A stretch of DNA of 64,000 nucleotides from Arabidopsis thaliana (taxonomy: Eukaryota > Streptophyta > Magnoliopsida > Brassicales > Brassicaceae): assembly GCF_000001735.4 (NCBI RefSeq), contig NC_003076.8, forward strand, positions 4,464,001 through 4,528,000, in the 5' to 3' direction. The notes below the pieces were generated by a model. That model had not been told where the DNA came from, did not search any database, and was given only the letters and a program-made list of their open reading frames with translations. Within the stretch, counting starts at the first letter, position 1; each line of letters opens with the position of its first letter. The translations under genes were made by a program, and so were the position numbers. Positions 12,218 to 23,433 of this stretch are shown piece after piece.

Positions 12218-13476
12218 TCTCACTCTGATCACACCAAACAAACACTATGCGGACATTTCTATTTATAGCCATCAATCAGCTTGCTCTTACGTCTTAACAT
12301 AATATTTGATTATTAAAATCACTGCACTTTGTGTTTCTTTCAATGTTGGCAGCAGTAACTTAGGGAAGCAAGAGAATGTGATTGCATAAGAGGTGTTGCA
12401 GAGGCACATGGACCTCATCCCCATGTTATCGTTAATTAATGCATCTTTGGATGCTTTTACGTTTAAGATCTATGGGCAGAAGATAATAAAGAAACACTAT
12501 TTGACACCAGATACCACCATATTTGCTTGGAAGCTTCCACACTCTCCATTGAGAGTCCAAACCGACCTGATAATTGGAATAATAACTCAGTAAAGATAGA
12601 TTTGGCAAAAAACAAACCAAAAAGGTTCAAGTTTCAAGAGGATGGCTACAACAGAGACATCATCACATGACTTGAAGAAGCATGTGCGATTCACCATGGA
12701 CAGAAACACAGAGAGCAATACTGTTCAAGCACATTATCGAGAACCAAAACCATTACAAGTTTATAAGCATACAAAAACATCAATAACAAAATTTAAAGAT
12801 AAACCCTTGTCCCCTCAACTAAACAGATAACTCTAAATTAATCCGCAAAAATTTTAAACTGAATATAAAGATGTACATATAAAACTAGATTATTCAGAGA
12901 AACCAGCTAGAATTATCAACCAATCATCATCAAAAAGAAGAAAAAAATCCTTAGCAACTAGCAAGTCCATCCCAGCGAGAGAGAGAGTTCTACTAACCAG
13001 CTGATTCCGGCAGGCATGAGGACCGGAGAACGGGAGAAGGAGGGGAAAGACGAAACGATGTCGTTAAACGGAACAAAAGAACGGCCCCTGAATTAAATAT
13101 CTATTTTCGACGGACCCTGAATTAATTATTATATCAGTAAATGGGCCTTAATAGGCTTTAATGAACTTGAAAACAGGCCTGCACAATTCGTAAAGATATG
13201 AGTCCGTGTATGCTGTTCCATGGAAACGAAGAATTAATGGTCGCCAAGTGCTCAATTAATCACACAAACAACAATAACATGAAGAAAAAAAACTGTATTT
13301 TATTTCGTCAAGGAGCTTGAAGGAAGAACGGACGTTGTTAGGTACAGATTGATAGAAGAAATTAATAAATATGTCCTGTTTTCATATTTTTCACTACGTA
13401 AAACAAAAATCTGTATGGATCATTGAGTCCTTCACCCCGAAACAAAAAACAAGGAGGAGCGTCAAATACATGTATA
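12218..13476. other. XTH5 upstream region and spacer
   Basis: This 1.26-kb stretch contains the XTH5 promoter (near 12218-12400) and no convincing gene. A plus-strand ORF at 12642..12830 (62 codons, starting MATTETSSHDLK) has no recognisable domain and sits in A+T-rich sequence. A GA run lies near 12979 and Site II-like GGGCCTTA/GGCCTG motifs lie near 13143-13180. Confidence 0.45.
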
Positions 13477-14043
13477 TTAAGAATGAATTGGGGAGGGTGT
13501 ATCTGGACTCTCGAGAGACAGTTGCTTCTGTAACCACATCTGTCTATGGAAGCGGGTAATAAAAAGATCAGCCACTTTGTCGATCTCGTCTTCCAACCGA
13601 AACTCTTCTCCATTGTCCTCCTTGGAGTGCTTCACCATCTCTATCACCGAACCTTCTGCCTCAAACAACGAGTGTCTCAAGTCTGGATACTTTTCTTCTT
13701 CCCCTTCTTCATCATCTTCCTCCTCTGTATATTGATATTGTACATGCGGAGAGACAGGAGTGCTAGACATGGCGTTAACGTTTTGGCTATACACAACCAC
13801 CATGTTTTTATCATGATAATCTTGAACATCCTTGTTATCATGATCTATCTTTTTTGATGTTTGATTGCTCTTGAGCTTGTGAGACAAAGAACCCACCACC
13901 ATGTGTCTGTTGTGGAGCAGCGAAAATATTACGAGACGTGTCTTGAAGGCTCTTGTCTTCCTCTTAAGCTCCTTCGTCTTGTCCTTTGCTAGACAAGTCA
14001 ACATGTTTATTATCTGCTTCACGAAATCTGACGCCTTCTTCAT
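13477..14043 (-). CDS. DUF761-domain protein of unknown function
   Basis: A single exon encoding 188 aa from the ATG at 14043 (MKKASDFVKQII); a longer ORF runs upstream but its extra N terminus looks like leader sequence. The N terminus has a Lys/Arg-rich helix (residues 20-40), the middle an acidic run (EEEDDEEGEEE, ~107-117), and the C terminus the DUF761 motif DKVADLFITRFHRQMWLQKQ (155-174). DUF761 proteins are small plant proteins of unclear biochemical role, some affecting growth when overexpressed. There are no membrane segments or signal peptide. I recognise it as AT5G13880 and cannot assign a function. Confidence 0.85.
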   Translation of the reverse strand: MKKASDFVKQIINMLTCLAKDKTKELKRKTRAFKTRLVIFSLLHNRHMVVGSLSHKLKSNQTSKKIDHDNKDVQDYHDKNMVVVYSQNVNAMSSTPVSPHVQYQYTEEEDDEEGEEEKYPDLRHSLFEAEGSVIEMVKHSKEDNGEEFRLEDEIDKVADLFITRFHRQMWLQKQLSLESPDTPSPIHS

Positions 14044-15370
14044 TTTTATAATATGTTTGCTTGGCTTCTTCGCTTTTGGATAGGTTTTGTATATTGTAAA
14101 GGAGTCTATATGGAGAATGGAAAATGGGAGAGATGAAGGTAGGGTTACATATATACTACAATCACAATGATGGTGCTGGCTAAGGAAGTTCATAAAGCTA
14201 GAGAGAACACGTGACTACGTCTGGCTGGTTTAGATGACACATTTCACAATCTTCCGGGGACCACTCCTCTTTTTGCCTCAGTTCATATTTTTCTTTTAAC
14301 ACTATCATCCAATCCTTATTTCAGAAAAGGTTTTCTTTCACAATTTTATTTAAAATCATCTTTGAACGAAAATTTTGTAAACAATGATGATTACAACTAT
14401 AGAAATTTTGAACAAGGTTGATTAAACGTTAAGGAAACAATGTGAAAGTGAAACTGTGACAAATATTCCTCCGTTGTATTTTGGTTTTCAATATGATAAT
14501 GTTTAGTCAACCAAAGCAGCTCGCAAAGACGCAAACTCTCTCGTCTCAAAAGTAAAAGAAGAACCTCTAAAATTAAGATACGTTCCCGTTGATTGAGGCC
14601 AAATCACTTTACGTTTTTCTTTAATTTTCGCCTTTTTATGCCTTTTGCTATTATCATATTCGCGTGTCTCCTTTTTCTATTGTATAGTAATGCTTGAAGA
14701 AATATCTCAAAACCAGACTCGGTTCTTCAGACATGTCTCGATATCTTTTGGCCAAACACGAACTAACAATTTGCATAGACGTGATATACTAATCATCATA
14801 TATCTCGGCGTTTCTAGACGTTAAATAAAAAGTAGATCATGTGACTTGCGGAAACAATATATTAAGACAAGTGTCGTAGCTTTCAGCAATAAAAGAGTGA
14901 AAGAAACACAAAAATATTCGCACCACCATAAGGTACTTTATGTTATGGCCGTTTCAAGCTGCATTTGATTGTTTTATCCTTTTATCATTTTCCTCATAAC
15001 TTAACCACTAAGGTTTCACCATTCCCTCTCCCCACGCGCACTACTCCAAATTTCAAGCTATCAAAGCATACAAATAGTACAAGACATATCTGGGCCAGTG
15101 CTTGGGCCCATAATAAGAAGATCCAATCTTCAAGACAGCTTCATGTCGTTAGGCTTCCAAATGCAAATCTCACTGTTAGTTTAGTTTTGAGTTAATAATC
15201 AATCAACATCTACCTCAACAAACAAATCAAACCTATTGTTAGCATTATAACATGTATCTTTTCAAGTAATTAACAAGAGTACCAAAGTCTGTAACATCTT
15301 AAATTGCAACCAATGTTTGAATTCATTTCAACATATCTTTGTTTTTTCGTTAAAGCTAACTCAGACTGCG
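14044..15370. other. Spacer upstream of the DUF761 gene
   Basis: A+T-rich sequence without a supportable gene. The DUF761 promoter should lie near 14044-14300, with a CACGTG core at 14208-14213. ORFs here, including 14965..15195 (+), lack any family resemblance or splice support. Confidence 0.45.
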
Positions 15371-15623
15371 GTGAAAGACAAAGAAGATGATAAGGATAAA
15401 GTGGTTGCGACGAAATGAAAGAAGGATGTGATAACATGGCAAGCCTTTAGCTTAGGCAGTCCCATGTCAAAGAAGGTAGATGAGAAACATACCTTGGGTT
15501 CCTCTTCTTTTCCTTATTTGACATGAGATTGCCAAGCTATAAGGCTTGTGTTAATACTTTTTCATATTCTCTTGTGCAATCTGAAAGTTTTATCTTCATC
15601 CATATCATCATCTTTGTCTTTCA
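15371..15623 (-). ncRNA. MIR848: MIR848 microRNA precursor (foldback)
   Basis: A long imperfect inverted repeat. The inner arms, 15440..15476 and 15517..15553, share CAAGCCT..TAGCTT..GGCA..C.CATGTCAAA..AAGG with only a few mismatches, enclosing a loop around 15477-15516. Read on the minus strand, positions 15469..15448 give a 22-nt sequence beginning TGACATGGGACTGCC, which matches my memory of mature ath-miR848; it then lies on the 3' arm. Outer arms also pair: GTGAAAGACAAAGAAGATGAT at 15371 with its near-complement ending at 15623, so the foldback is about 250 nt. Such long arms are typical of young plant miRNAs derived from inverted gene duplication. Identification rests on the recalled mature sequence; the hairpin itself is directly visible. 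Confidence 0.82.
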
Positions 15624-15939
15624 CCACCACAGGGCAGGCTGAGTTTGTGATAACCAAGACAAACTTATAAATGTAACATGATGGAAACAACATTTCCAGA
15701 AACCAAATGGAACATAAACATCAGCTAAAGTGACAATTAACCATGCTATTCTCAATCAACAAGGACTATACCATCATTCTTCTATTAAGCAAGTCATCAC
15801 CATCTTTCATCTATACGAGGATTGAACATTATATATTGAACAAACAAAATGGGATAAAGACTTGTCAAAGCAGCAACAAGTTCCAAAAGAGTGACTGAGA
15901 GCTTACAAAAAAGGCAAAGCGATAGGATTTGATAAGGTT
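15624..15939. other. Spacer between MIR848 and the DUF716 gene
   Basis: This interval would hold the MIR848 promoter (minus strand) and the DUF716 3' UTR. No ORF or additional repeat is seen. Confidence 0.4.
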
Positions 15940-16872
15940 TCAAGCCTGAGTGCCTGTCAACGACTTCATCTGAATGTGATTAGAATCAGCATTGTTAGTC
16001 GGCAAAGCTTCATAAGAACCAGTTCTTCTCACTCCGGCCGCCATCACCACCATCGTGTAAGTCACAAAGATGAGGATAACCACAAGCACGACGTGTACAG
16101 TGAACATTAGATCCAATATAGAAACAGCTCTTAGCTTAGAGTCCTGAATATCACATTGGGTTGATCCTTCAACACCGCTTTGAACATCAAGAAGACGATG
16201 ACATCCCTCAGGAATAAACCCATCAACGTAGAGAGAGAGTCCAGTCTGAAGCTGCCAGAGACCTTGAAGACAAATGGCAGCAGCGAGAGCAGCGTCAGCA
16301 ATAAAGAGTCTTGAACGGCAAGCGAGAAGCAAACAGAGGAGAGAGCATAACGCGGAGATACGAGCAGAGAGGGAATCACAATGAGCTTGAAGATCAGATG
16401 TTTGAATTGCAGCTGATGAAGACGCGGCGGAGTAATGGAGGAAGAAACCAACGGAGGCGAGTGCGAAGAGGAGATCGGAAGGGAGAGGGATTAACGAGGT
16501 TGAATCGGAGAGGAGATAGTAAATGGCGATGATGAGGAAGAGGAAGAACACGGCGGCGGAATTGAGAGATGAGAATCGGTGAACAGGAGTACTTCCTTTG
16601 ACGAGAGGATCGGAGTAGAAGGAGATTAGGGTTTCGTGAAGGAAAGCGACGAATAGAGAGAGTATGAGGATGAACAGTGGTAGATTTTGGAGGCGGTTGT
16701 GATTGTGGTGGTTGTTTCCGGTGACGGAGGAGAGACGTGGAAAAGGGTAAAAGGGTTTCGCGGCGTAGGATTGGGGAGATTTAAGGAGATGGAAGAAAGT
16801 GCAGATGAGATGATACAATCCTAGGGTTAGTAGTGACGCTGAAGCGAAGAGCTTGTACATCATCTCTCCCAT
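15940..16872 (-). CDS. DUF716 (TMEM45-like) multi-pass membrane protein
   Basis: A single exon of 310 aa from the ATG at 16872 (MGEMMYKLF). Hydrophobic segments are visible around residues 8-30, 65-85, 103-122, 131-147, 173-205 and a long one near 255-280 (FTVHVVLVVILIFVTYTMVVM). The order and the pattern Y-H-L-x-x-T-F-F near the N terminus fit the DUF716/TMEM45 family of polytopic membrane proteins, whose biochemical function is unknown. The cytosolic tail is short and hydrophilic. MIR848 lies just downstream on the same strand; I found no obvious copy of the miRNA arms within this gene. I recognise it as AT5G13890. Confidence 0.87.
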   Translation of the reverse strand: MGEMMYKLFASASLLTLGLYHLICTFFHLLKSPQSYAAKPFYPFPRLSSVTGNNHHNHNRLQNLPLFILILSLFVAFLHETLISFYSDPLVKGSTPVHRFSSLNSAAVFFLFLIIAIYYLLSDSTSLIPLPSDLLFALASVGFFLHYSAASSSAAIQTSDLQAHCDSLSARISALCSLLCLLLACRSRLFIADAALAAAICLQGLWQLQTGLSLYVDGFIPEGCHRLLDVQSGVEGSTQCDIQDSKLRAVSILDLMFTVHVVLVVILIFVTYTMVVMAAGVRRTGSYEALPTNNADSNHIQMKSLTGTQA

Positions 16873-17345
16873 TTTCGAAGCTTGATTTTAGGGTTTTGTT
16901 GTTGTTGGTCGGGATTTGTATGACTGATAAACTTTCTCCGATCTGCTTAAGAGAGGTAATAGAGAGGACGATCTGGTCAACTGCTCCTTTAAGTTGACCG
17001 GTTAGTATTGTTAAACCAGCTGACTTTTTCGGTTATTTGACAATTAATTGCACTATTTAAACCGGTTTTATAATGGATTTTCCCGGTAGTTGGTAATTCA
17101 ATATTGTATTTGTCAGGAAGAGATTGATTGGTGCTTGATTTGTTGCAACATGACTACATGAGCATGATGTTTCACATTCTTAACTAATAGAAATGGATTT
17201 AGACTATTTATGGGGACGAAGTGGTACATACAATGTGTTGGTGACGACCAATAATCATAATTAACTAATAGAGCATTAAAAAAACAAAGAATCAACCGTC
17301 TTAATTAAGCAAAGCAAAGCAAAGCTGCTATAGACAATGAGAGAT
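16873..17345. other. DUF716 promoter and LTP 3' spacer
   Basis: No gene is seen. The interval contains W-box cores (TTGAC/GTCAA) near 16977 and 16994 and the tandem AAGCAAAGCAAAGCAAAGC at 17308-17326. Confidence 0.45.
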
Positions 17346-17876
17346 TCAGCTAATTATGTGATGGCAATATGACAAAACAGTGGCTGCAATAGCTAATGTT
17401 GTCATCCAATAGGACTGAGAAAAGGTGTTGCCAATGGAGGAACTTCGGTCTGAGTTTGTAGATCCTCCTCTAGAACCTGCAAGAACACAAAATATTCATG
17501 AAACATCTTTTGATTGAAAAAAAAAGAAAGAACTAAGGTTTGAGTGTGTACGAGTCAAGCAAGCAATGGGATTGACATGTTCTCCACATCGAGCAGGCAA
17601 CATTTGAGCATCATTGACATCGATGCCAGCTCGCTCGGCTTGAGAACTCCAACGGTTACTAATCATACGGCACAAGCACTCTGGATTGTTCCTTATCACT
17701 GATTTGAGAGGATTACAACAAACTTGAGGTACTTCCTTGGTCCCATTCAGGTAATTTAGGCATGGAGCAAGTTGGTTTAGACACGAAACGCTCTGCCCAT
17801 TTATCCGCATCCCCGAGCTAGCTGCAACTAGAAGAAGTACAACGTAAAAAGAGAAAAACTTCATCCCCATCATCAT
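17346..17876 (-). CDS. GPI-anchored-type lipid-transfer protein (LTPG)
   Basis: Two exons: 17876..17552 and 17476..17346, joined inside a codon (C|GT, Arg); product 151 aa. It has a signal peptide (residues ~1-27, FFSFYVVLLLVAASSG) and the eight-cysteine LTP motif: VSC, APC, VCC, ECLC, ARC and IAC. A Ser/Gly/Thr-rich linker (RGGSTNSDRSSSIGN) follows, then a C-terminal hydrophobic segment (TLAIAATVLSY) that looks like a GPI-attachment signal and is supplied only by exon 2. The short last exon with the anchor signal is the usual layout of plant LTPG genes. The protein should sit on the outer plasma membrane face and move wall lipids. There are three consecutive Met codons at the start and the first is taken. 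I recognise it as AT5G13900. Confidence 0.88.
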
Positions 17877-18449
17877 ATCACCTTAGTTTACTATTTTGAG
17901 TGTTACTAAAACACTTTTGTACTTGTTTAATTTTTATGTTTGGTGACCAGCTTTTAAGATAGGTAGACATGGTTCACCAGTCAAACCTACTACCACCGTT
18001 TGACCATCCTCAACAGGTAAGTTACCAGAAGAACCCATCAAATATGAAATAATTTTACATTACGTAAGCAAATACCAAAACCACAGAAGTAGAATAACAA
18101 ATTGTTATTCCATCCTAGAATATAGTTCTCGTTCAACCATAAGAAAAACACACAGAGGTTTGGGCTATACAAAGTATGTCATGCCAACTAATAACCCATC
18201 GAATAATGGGCTTTTGATGTCCAAGGCCCATATATATTAAATATGTATTTGAAAGTAACACAAGAGCAGTTTCTTGTTTTCATTAATCAAGATACAAATG
18301 ATAACTTGTTATTGAAAAACTAATGACAAACAGTCACTTTGATCACATAGGCAGAGATCAAGGACGGCGAAACATAGATAAACCCAAAAAAGAAGAAGAA
18401 GGAAAAGGTACAAATGAGGAAGGTATTAAATATGGACGATGAGAAAGAA
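17877..18449. other. LTPG promoter / LEP 3' spacer
   Basis: The LEP 3' UTR (near 18250-18449) and the upstream region of the LTPG gene lie here. A plus-strand ORF reaching into this region is a shadow of LEP. No RNA gene or repeat is visible. Confidence 0.45.
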
Positions 18450-19085
18450 TTAGGAGCCAAAGTAGTTGAAACCTTGAGGGAAAGAGTCAGAAACCGGAGG
18501 CATTCTGCTGAACATTGGACTATGTACGTACTCAGACGAGTAGTCGTCACCGGTCCAGGTCCACTGTGGTTGGCTATAACACGAATTCGACAAGTCGCTC
18601 GGGAGAGGAGGCAGCTCATTACTACTGTCATTAGAATAGCAATAAGAATTCGAAGATTGAGAGCCACCAAACATGTAACTGTCCACTTGATCACAATGAG
18701 GCTGAAGCATTGGCGAGTCAGTGGATGAGTATTGGTTAAACATCATCATGTAATCGACAGGATCATTGCTAGGAGGAGCAGGAGGAGGTGGAGGAGGAGG
18801 AGGATCGTCAGGAGAAACAATGGAGGTGACGGATGAGGAAGGAGGCATGTCTGAGTAAACAAAGTTGGTTCTGGCACGTGTGCCACGCATGGACCGAGCA
18901 GCTCTATCGTAGGCCAAGGCAGCTTCTTCCGCCGTATCGAAAGTGCCAAGCCAGTGACGCTCCTTCGTAGTTGGGTCTCTAATCTCAGCTGCGTATCTTC
19001 CCCAAGGCCTTCTTCTCACCCCAAGAAACCTTGTACCAACCTGATCGTCTTGCTTCTTCTTGCTCTTTGATGATGTTGTGTTCAT
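18450..19085 (-). CDS. LEP: LEAFY PETIOLE, AP2/ERF transcription factor
   Basis: A single exon encoding 211 aa. The AP2/ERF DNA-binding domain spans residues ~19-77 ([20 protein letters not shown]...[21 protein letters not shown]) with the ERF-type Ala and Asp positions ([17 protein letters not shown]). The protein is nuclear and binds GCC-box-like sites. A polyproline run (~95-106) and a Ser/Asn/Tyr-rich tail follow, a plausible activation region. LEP is known for an activation-tagged phenotype converting petiole to leaf-like tissue and for roles in gibberellin-related germination. It belongs to the small ERF subgroup VIII-b/ESR group. The long 2.8-kb spacer upstream fits a developmentally controlled gene. 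I recognise it as AT5G13910. Confidence 0.95.
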   Translation of the reverse strand: MNTTSSKSKKKQDDQVGTRFLGVRRRPWGRYAAEIRDPTTKERHWLGTFDTAEEAALAYDRAARSMRGTRARTNFVYSDMPPSSSVTSIVSPDDPPPPPPPPAPPSNDPVDYMMMFNQYSSTDSPMLQPHCDQVDSYMFGGSQSSNSYCYSNDSSNELPPLPSDLSNSCYSQPQWTWTGDDYSSEYVHSPMFSRMPPVSDSFPQGFNYFGS

Positions 19086-21930
19086 CTTTCTAATAATGAT
19101 ACTATACCTTTATGCATACACAGATCAATAAATGTCCGATATATCTATCTTTTTTCTAGTTGAAGGAAGAGAGGGAATGTGTGTTGGTCTTGGAAAAGTA
19201 TCCCTTACCACAACCCTTTTATATAAGAGCTATACCTTTCCTTTTTCTCTCTCTTTTTTCATTGTGTATAATTCTTTTATATATCTTTTTATTCCAATTG
19301 AAACAACATTTAAAAATGGCTCTGTGTTGAGTTAATTGTGGCCCATGATATATCAATTATCAGTCAATCAAAAGTATATAATTATGATTAAGTTACCACT
19401 TGATAGCATGTTTCATGCATTTCTCAAGGTTGTTCTACACTAGTGATTTCATTTTTATACATGGTTAATTCTGCTAAAATATAATGCTGAGTTCCGACTG
19501 CCTTTAATCATACAAGTGCTAATATATCAACTCAATCAATTACAATAGTAATACATAAGAGCTTCTTTTTGTTAGGTGATGTATATATTAGAGAAGAGAG
19601 TGAAAGAATAACAAAGAAATTAGGATCATTATCAAAAATAACTTAAACAAATACAATCCGTTAGCATATTATATATAAATATCGATAGATACACATAATC
19701 ATCATTCATCAACAATAATAAGCTGAAACAAAGGGATTAGGAATGATAAGAGCCATGATTAGCATGTTACCTTAGATACCAGTGTCCCGAGTCTAATAAT
19801 AATAACATGTCCGAATTGATTAACAAATTAACGAGAGATAACGTAATAGATAAACTATTCAATTCAGAGAATATATTTGGTATAACGCGTCCAAATACTA
19901 CTGCATGTGATGGTCCATATTGAATGATGGAATGTGCATGAACTGCGAATTTAACATGAAAAAGAGAAGCAAACCCTGATTATTGCATATATGAAAACGC
20001 AAACACTTTCCGTCTTATCAATCATACAACACATAAAAAAACAATGAGTTTGGTGTTTTGGTTAAAGTTAATAATTGGTAAAGAAGGGTGCAATGATGGC
20101 CGCATGATGGAAGGTAGTCGACTAAATTATGAGGAGGAAAGTCATTACTTAAGCAGCTATTATATCATTATATGTGTATTAATCTTGTATTACTAATACG
20201 TCAGAGTAGGGTTTTGACTTTTGACCAACACAAAATTAAAAGAGTTGAAGTCTCATGCATTAGAGAGAGATTATGATATTTGATATGAGTATCTAAGGAA
20301 GCAAGTGGTAGCCTTTCTAAGACGATCTTATTTTGTGTCAGAGGAAGACCAAAGACCATTTATGTTTATGTTTGGCTACACGACCAACGTTATGGACGGT
20401 GATAGTGGATCGTATCATTTCTTAATCTTTTATAATATATACGTCCCATTTGTCTACATGTACAATAATCACAATGTGTGTTAGCGTTAATTAATTAGAG
20501 ATTAGTCAAAAACAATATAGGGGTAGTGCATGTGCTCCCAATTTTATAGGCTGCAACTTCAATGAATATTGCCACACCCTTTTTCTTTCATCTCCCACTT
20601 TCTAATCCCAAGGCATCTATCTATTTCCTTATAATTTAATCATTTATGTGTTTGTCCTCTTGGCTATGAATATGATATCGTCTCTTCCTAAATTCAGTTT
20701 CTCAAATTATATATATTCTGACCAAAATACTCCATTCATATTCATTTGCTATATACTATTTTAAAACAAACATGCATTATTGAGAACAAAGGAATTTGGG
20801 TTGCATGTGAGCAATCTTTTATGCTTTTGAAATTTTATCTTTAATCTTAATTTCATTGGAGTAAACAAGCCCTATAATTTATGTTCCCTCACTTTTGACC
20901 AACTCTCATTTTTCTCGTTTAATTTTATATTCTAAAGTCCAATCTTGATGCATTGAATCTTGTTTACATTTACGTTCCGCTTCTATTCTCTATCGCCTCT
21001 TATTATTCTCCGATATCCACAGACCACAGGTTTCTTTACTTAATTAGTACTACGTTCTCATGGTCTACGGTGGAATATTAGTACATGTAAGAACTATATA
21101 AAATGTATCAATGGACAAAATATTTATACGAATCCTACTTAATTAGGATTTAGGTCAAGAGCCCTAATTAAGCCCTCCCAGTCAGATCACCGCCTTTTTC
21201 ACTACCATCACTACTCTTAAGTGACTTCGGCATTTGCAATACCATTCTCGAACGTTGTATGTAACGTCCTCGAACAACTGGAGATATACACAAGCTGACA
21301 AGTGAACACATGCATATCCCAATTCTTAACTATATCAGTTTTATGGAAATTGGAAGGATGTTTTGTTCTATGGTCCGAGTCTCAAATTGACGAAACTAGC
21401 AATTCTCTATAACTCATCTCGAACTATTCTTGATGCAAATAATTTGATGATCAATTATCTGAGGGTTTGGGCCTCTAATTGTGTTAGTTTAGTAGAAACT
21501 AGAAAGAAAAAAAAAGGGAAGAAAGAAGAGAAGGCATGTGCGCCCAACGTGGAAAGGCATTTTCTTGGACGCTTAACATAATTAATCCTTTTTCTAATTA
21601 TTGCCTAACACAAACATCTTTTGTCTTACTTAAATCTAATTACTCTTTTAATCAAACGACCATGTGATGAGCGCACTAAGTAGATTCATAATTCTCAACC
21701 ACATTCAAAAGTTAAAAACAAAGTATGTCTGCTTTTGGCTCATCTAAACCTGAAGGTGACATGGGAGAAAATTTAGGGGCACGAGCTTTGCAGTCACCTA
21801 TCAATTAATCCATTAATCTAACTAGTCTATACACGTTATCCGATGAAGAAGTGTAAAATGTTGGAATTGCCGAGTTAAAATAAAAGATAATTACCTTCCA
21901 ACACTTGCAAGGGCACTAATATGCAAATGC
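19086..21930. other. Long LEP upstream spacer, no gene found
   Basis: 2.8 kb, strongly A+T-rich, with no supportable ORF. It contains many ATATAT runs and CATGCA/TGCATG (RY-like) motifs near 19411, 20527 and 21312, plus GTCAA W-box cores near 20222-20250. It probably holds LEP regulatory DNA and the 3' UTR of the zinc-finger gene (21931 downward). I saw no TIR, LTR or RNA gene. Confidence 0.5.
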
Positions 21931-23433
21931 TCAGGTTCTTCTTCTCTTTAGACCAACAAACTCATTTTGCTTAAACACTTCTACTTCTTTTCCTAGTTTA
22001 TCTGCAGTTTCCTGCATCCTCTTCTGAGACTCAGCCATTTCTCCAGCCACTTCCCTGCAACTTGCTCCAAATTTTAATGTCTCAGCTTCACAACAAACCA
22101 TCTCCTTCTCTGTTTCAAGTAAAGTTTTCCTGAGATGACTAGTTTTCTCATGAAGTAACCTTAGTCGCCTGTACGAAGCCATAAATTCACTCAACATTTG
22201 TACATGTTTCCCTGAAATACTCTCCAATTGAAGCTTCTCTGAGTTGTACTGATCAATTAGGTTCTGCAAGCAAGGGAATGACCACTCAGCTCCATCAATT
22301 TCAGGTTGCTCATGGTTTGTCCTTCCATGTATCACAACAGAACCACTAGAGACCGTATCTCTGATCAAATCACTCATCGCTTCATCCACACTCAACTTAG
22401 AAAGAGCACTATTTGTTGGCTGATCACCATTCTGAGTCTTTTTCCATGGCTCTTCAGGTTCGCTCGTAACCGGATCAAACAGAGAGATACCTAGTAAATA
22501 GCATAAGAGTTCAAAGAACAAAAAAGTGTATTCCAAGCATAATACTTTAATAGAATCAAAATTGTCCATAAGTGAAGTACCTTGGTTCAGAGCAGTAGAG
22601 TGTACATCAGAAACAGACATTGAAATGGAATCCAAATTTTCTAATGTAGAATCATCCTCTGCACTAACAGAATCTTGACATTCTACTACACAATCATCCT
22701 CTATACCACTAACAGAAGCTTGACATTCTTTCTCTGATGCCATTTGGTTTGCAATTTCCGGTATAACACCACCACGAGCCTGTAAGCTACTCTCAACATC
22801 ACTCAAAATTTGATCAGCTTCAACCCAAAAATCAATCTCATCCATAACATCACAACTAGGAATCATCTCAACATCTTCCCACTTGAAGAATCCACAAGCT
22901 CCAAATCCCTAACACAATTTCTTAAAACAATGTTAACCAGAATTATCAACTATGAGCTTTAAACTTGCGAACGAGTCAAAACCTTTTTGATGCAGCATAT
23001 CAGGTAAGCTCTACCGGAAACGTCTTTAACTCTCCGGCAAGGTCCAGCACCGCAGGAACAAATCGGGATGGTGAAGGCAGGACGGAATTTGATATCTTCG
23101 TCGGTTACTTTGTCACACCATTTGAAGAAACAGCAATTCTGAGCCTGCGAATTTCAAATGTCGTCAGTAACAAATTCAAATTTCCTCGCGAATTTTGCAG
23201 GAGATGAAGAATCAGTAAAGAAAGCGAGTACGAACCGTTGGACACTTGTAGAACTTCCTTCCGGGATTTTCTCGAGTATTCGCGACCTTGATTTCACAGA
23301 AACCTCCGCCGCATGGGCATTGGATCGCCGGTGGAGGATCATCGGTGTAGGATTTGAGAGGACAATCGTTGATCCAGTGGCCAGCCTGACGGCATCGGAA
23401 GCAATCTCCGGTCTGCATTGTGCCGTTAAGCAT
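21931..23433 (-). CDS. CCHC zinc-knuckle plus tandem GRF zinc-finger protein with coiled coil
   Basis: Four exons: 23433..23236, 23144..22983, 22908..22581, 22490..21931; product 415 aa. The N terminus has a CCHC knuckle (CFRCRQAGHWINDC, residues 11-24). Two GRF-type fingers follow: CPCGGGFC...RKFYKC...CCFFKWCD (~39-76) and CSCGAGPC...AYLICC...CGFFKWED (~95-137). The rest is acidic and ends in a long coiled coil (~315-400, MLSEFMASYRRLRLLHEKTS onward) with a basic LKRRRT tail. GRF and CCHC fingers bind single-stranded nucleic acid in TopIII, NEIL3 and APE2, so a nucleic-acid-binding role is likely, but no enzyme domain is present. The start could instead be the ATG five codons downstream (23418, MQTGDC). 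I recognise it as AT5G13920. Confidence 0.87.

Noticed and set aside
12642..12830. Plus-strand ORF (62 codons) upstream of XTH5
   Set aside because: No recognisable motif, no splice partner and A+T-rich context; expected by chance at this length.
13201..13476. Possible extra exon before the DUF761 gene
   Set aside because: No ORF continues the frame beyond the stop at 13477; this is 3' UTR and spacer.
18414..18728. 104-codon plus-strand ORF
   Set aside because: Antisense shadow of LEP; the frame mirrors LEP codon composition (many Arg) and has no family resemblance.
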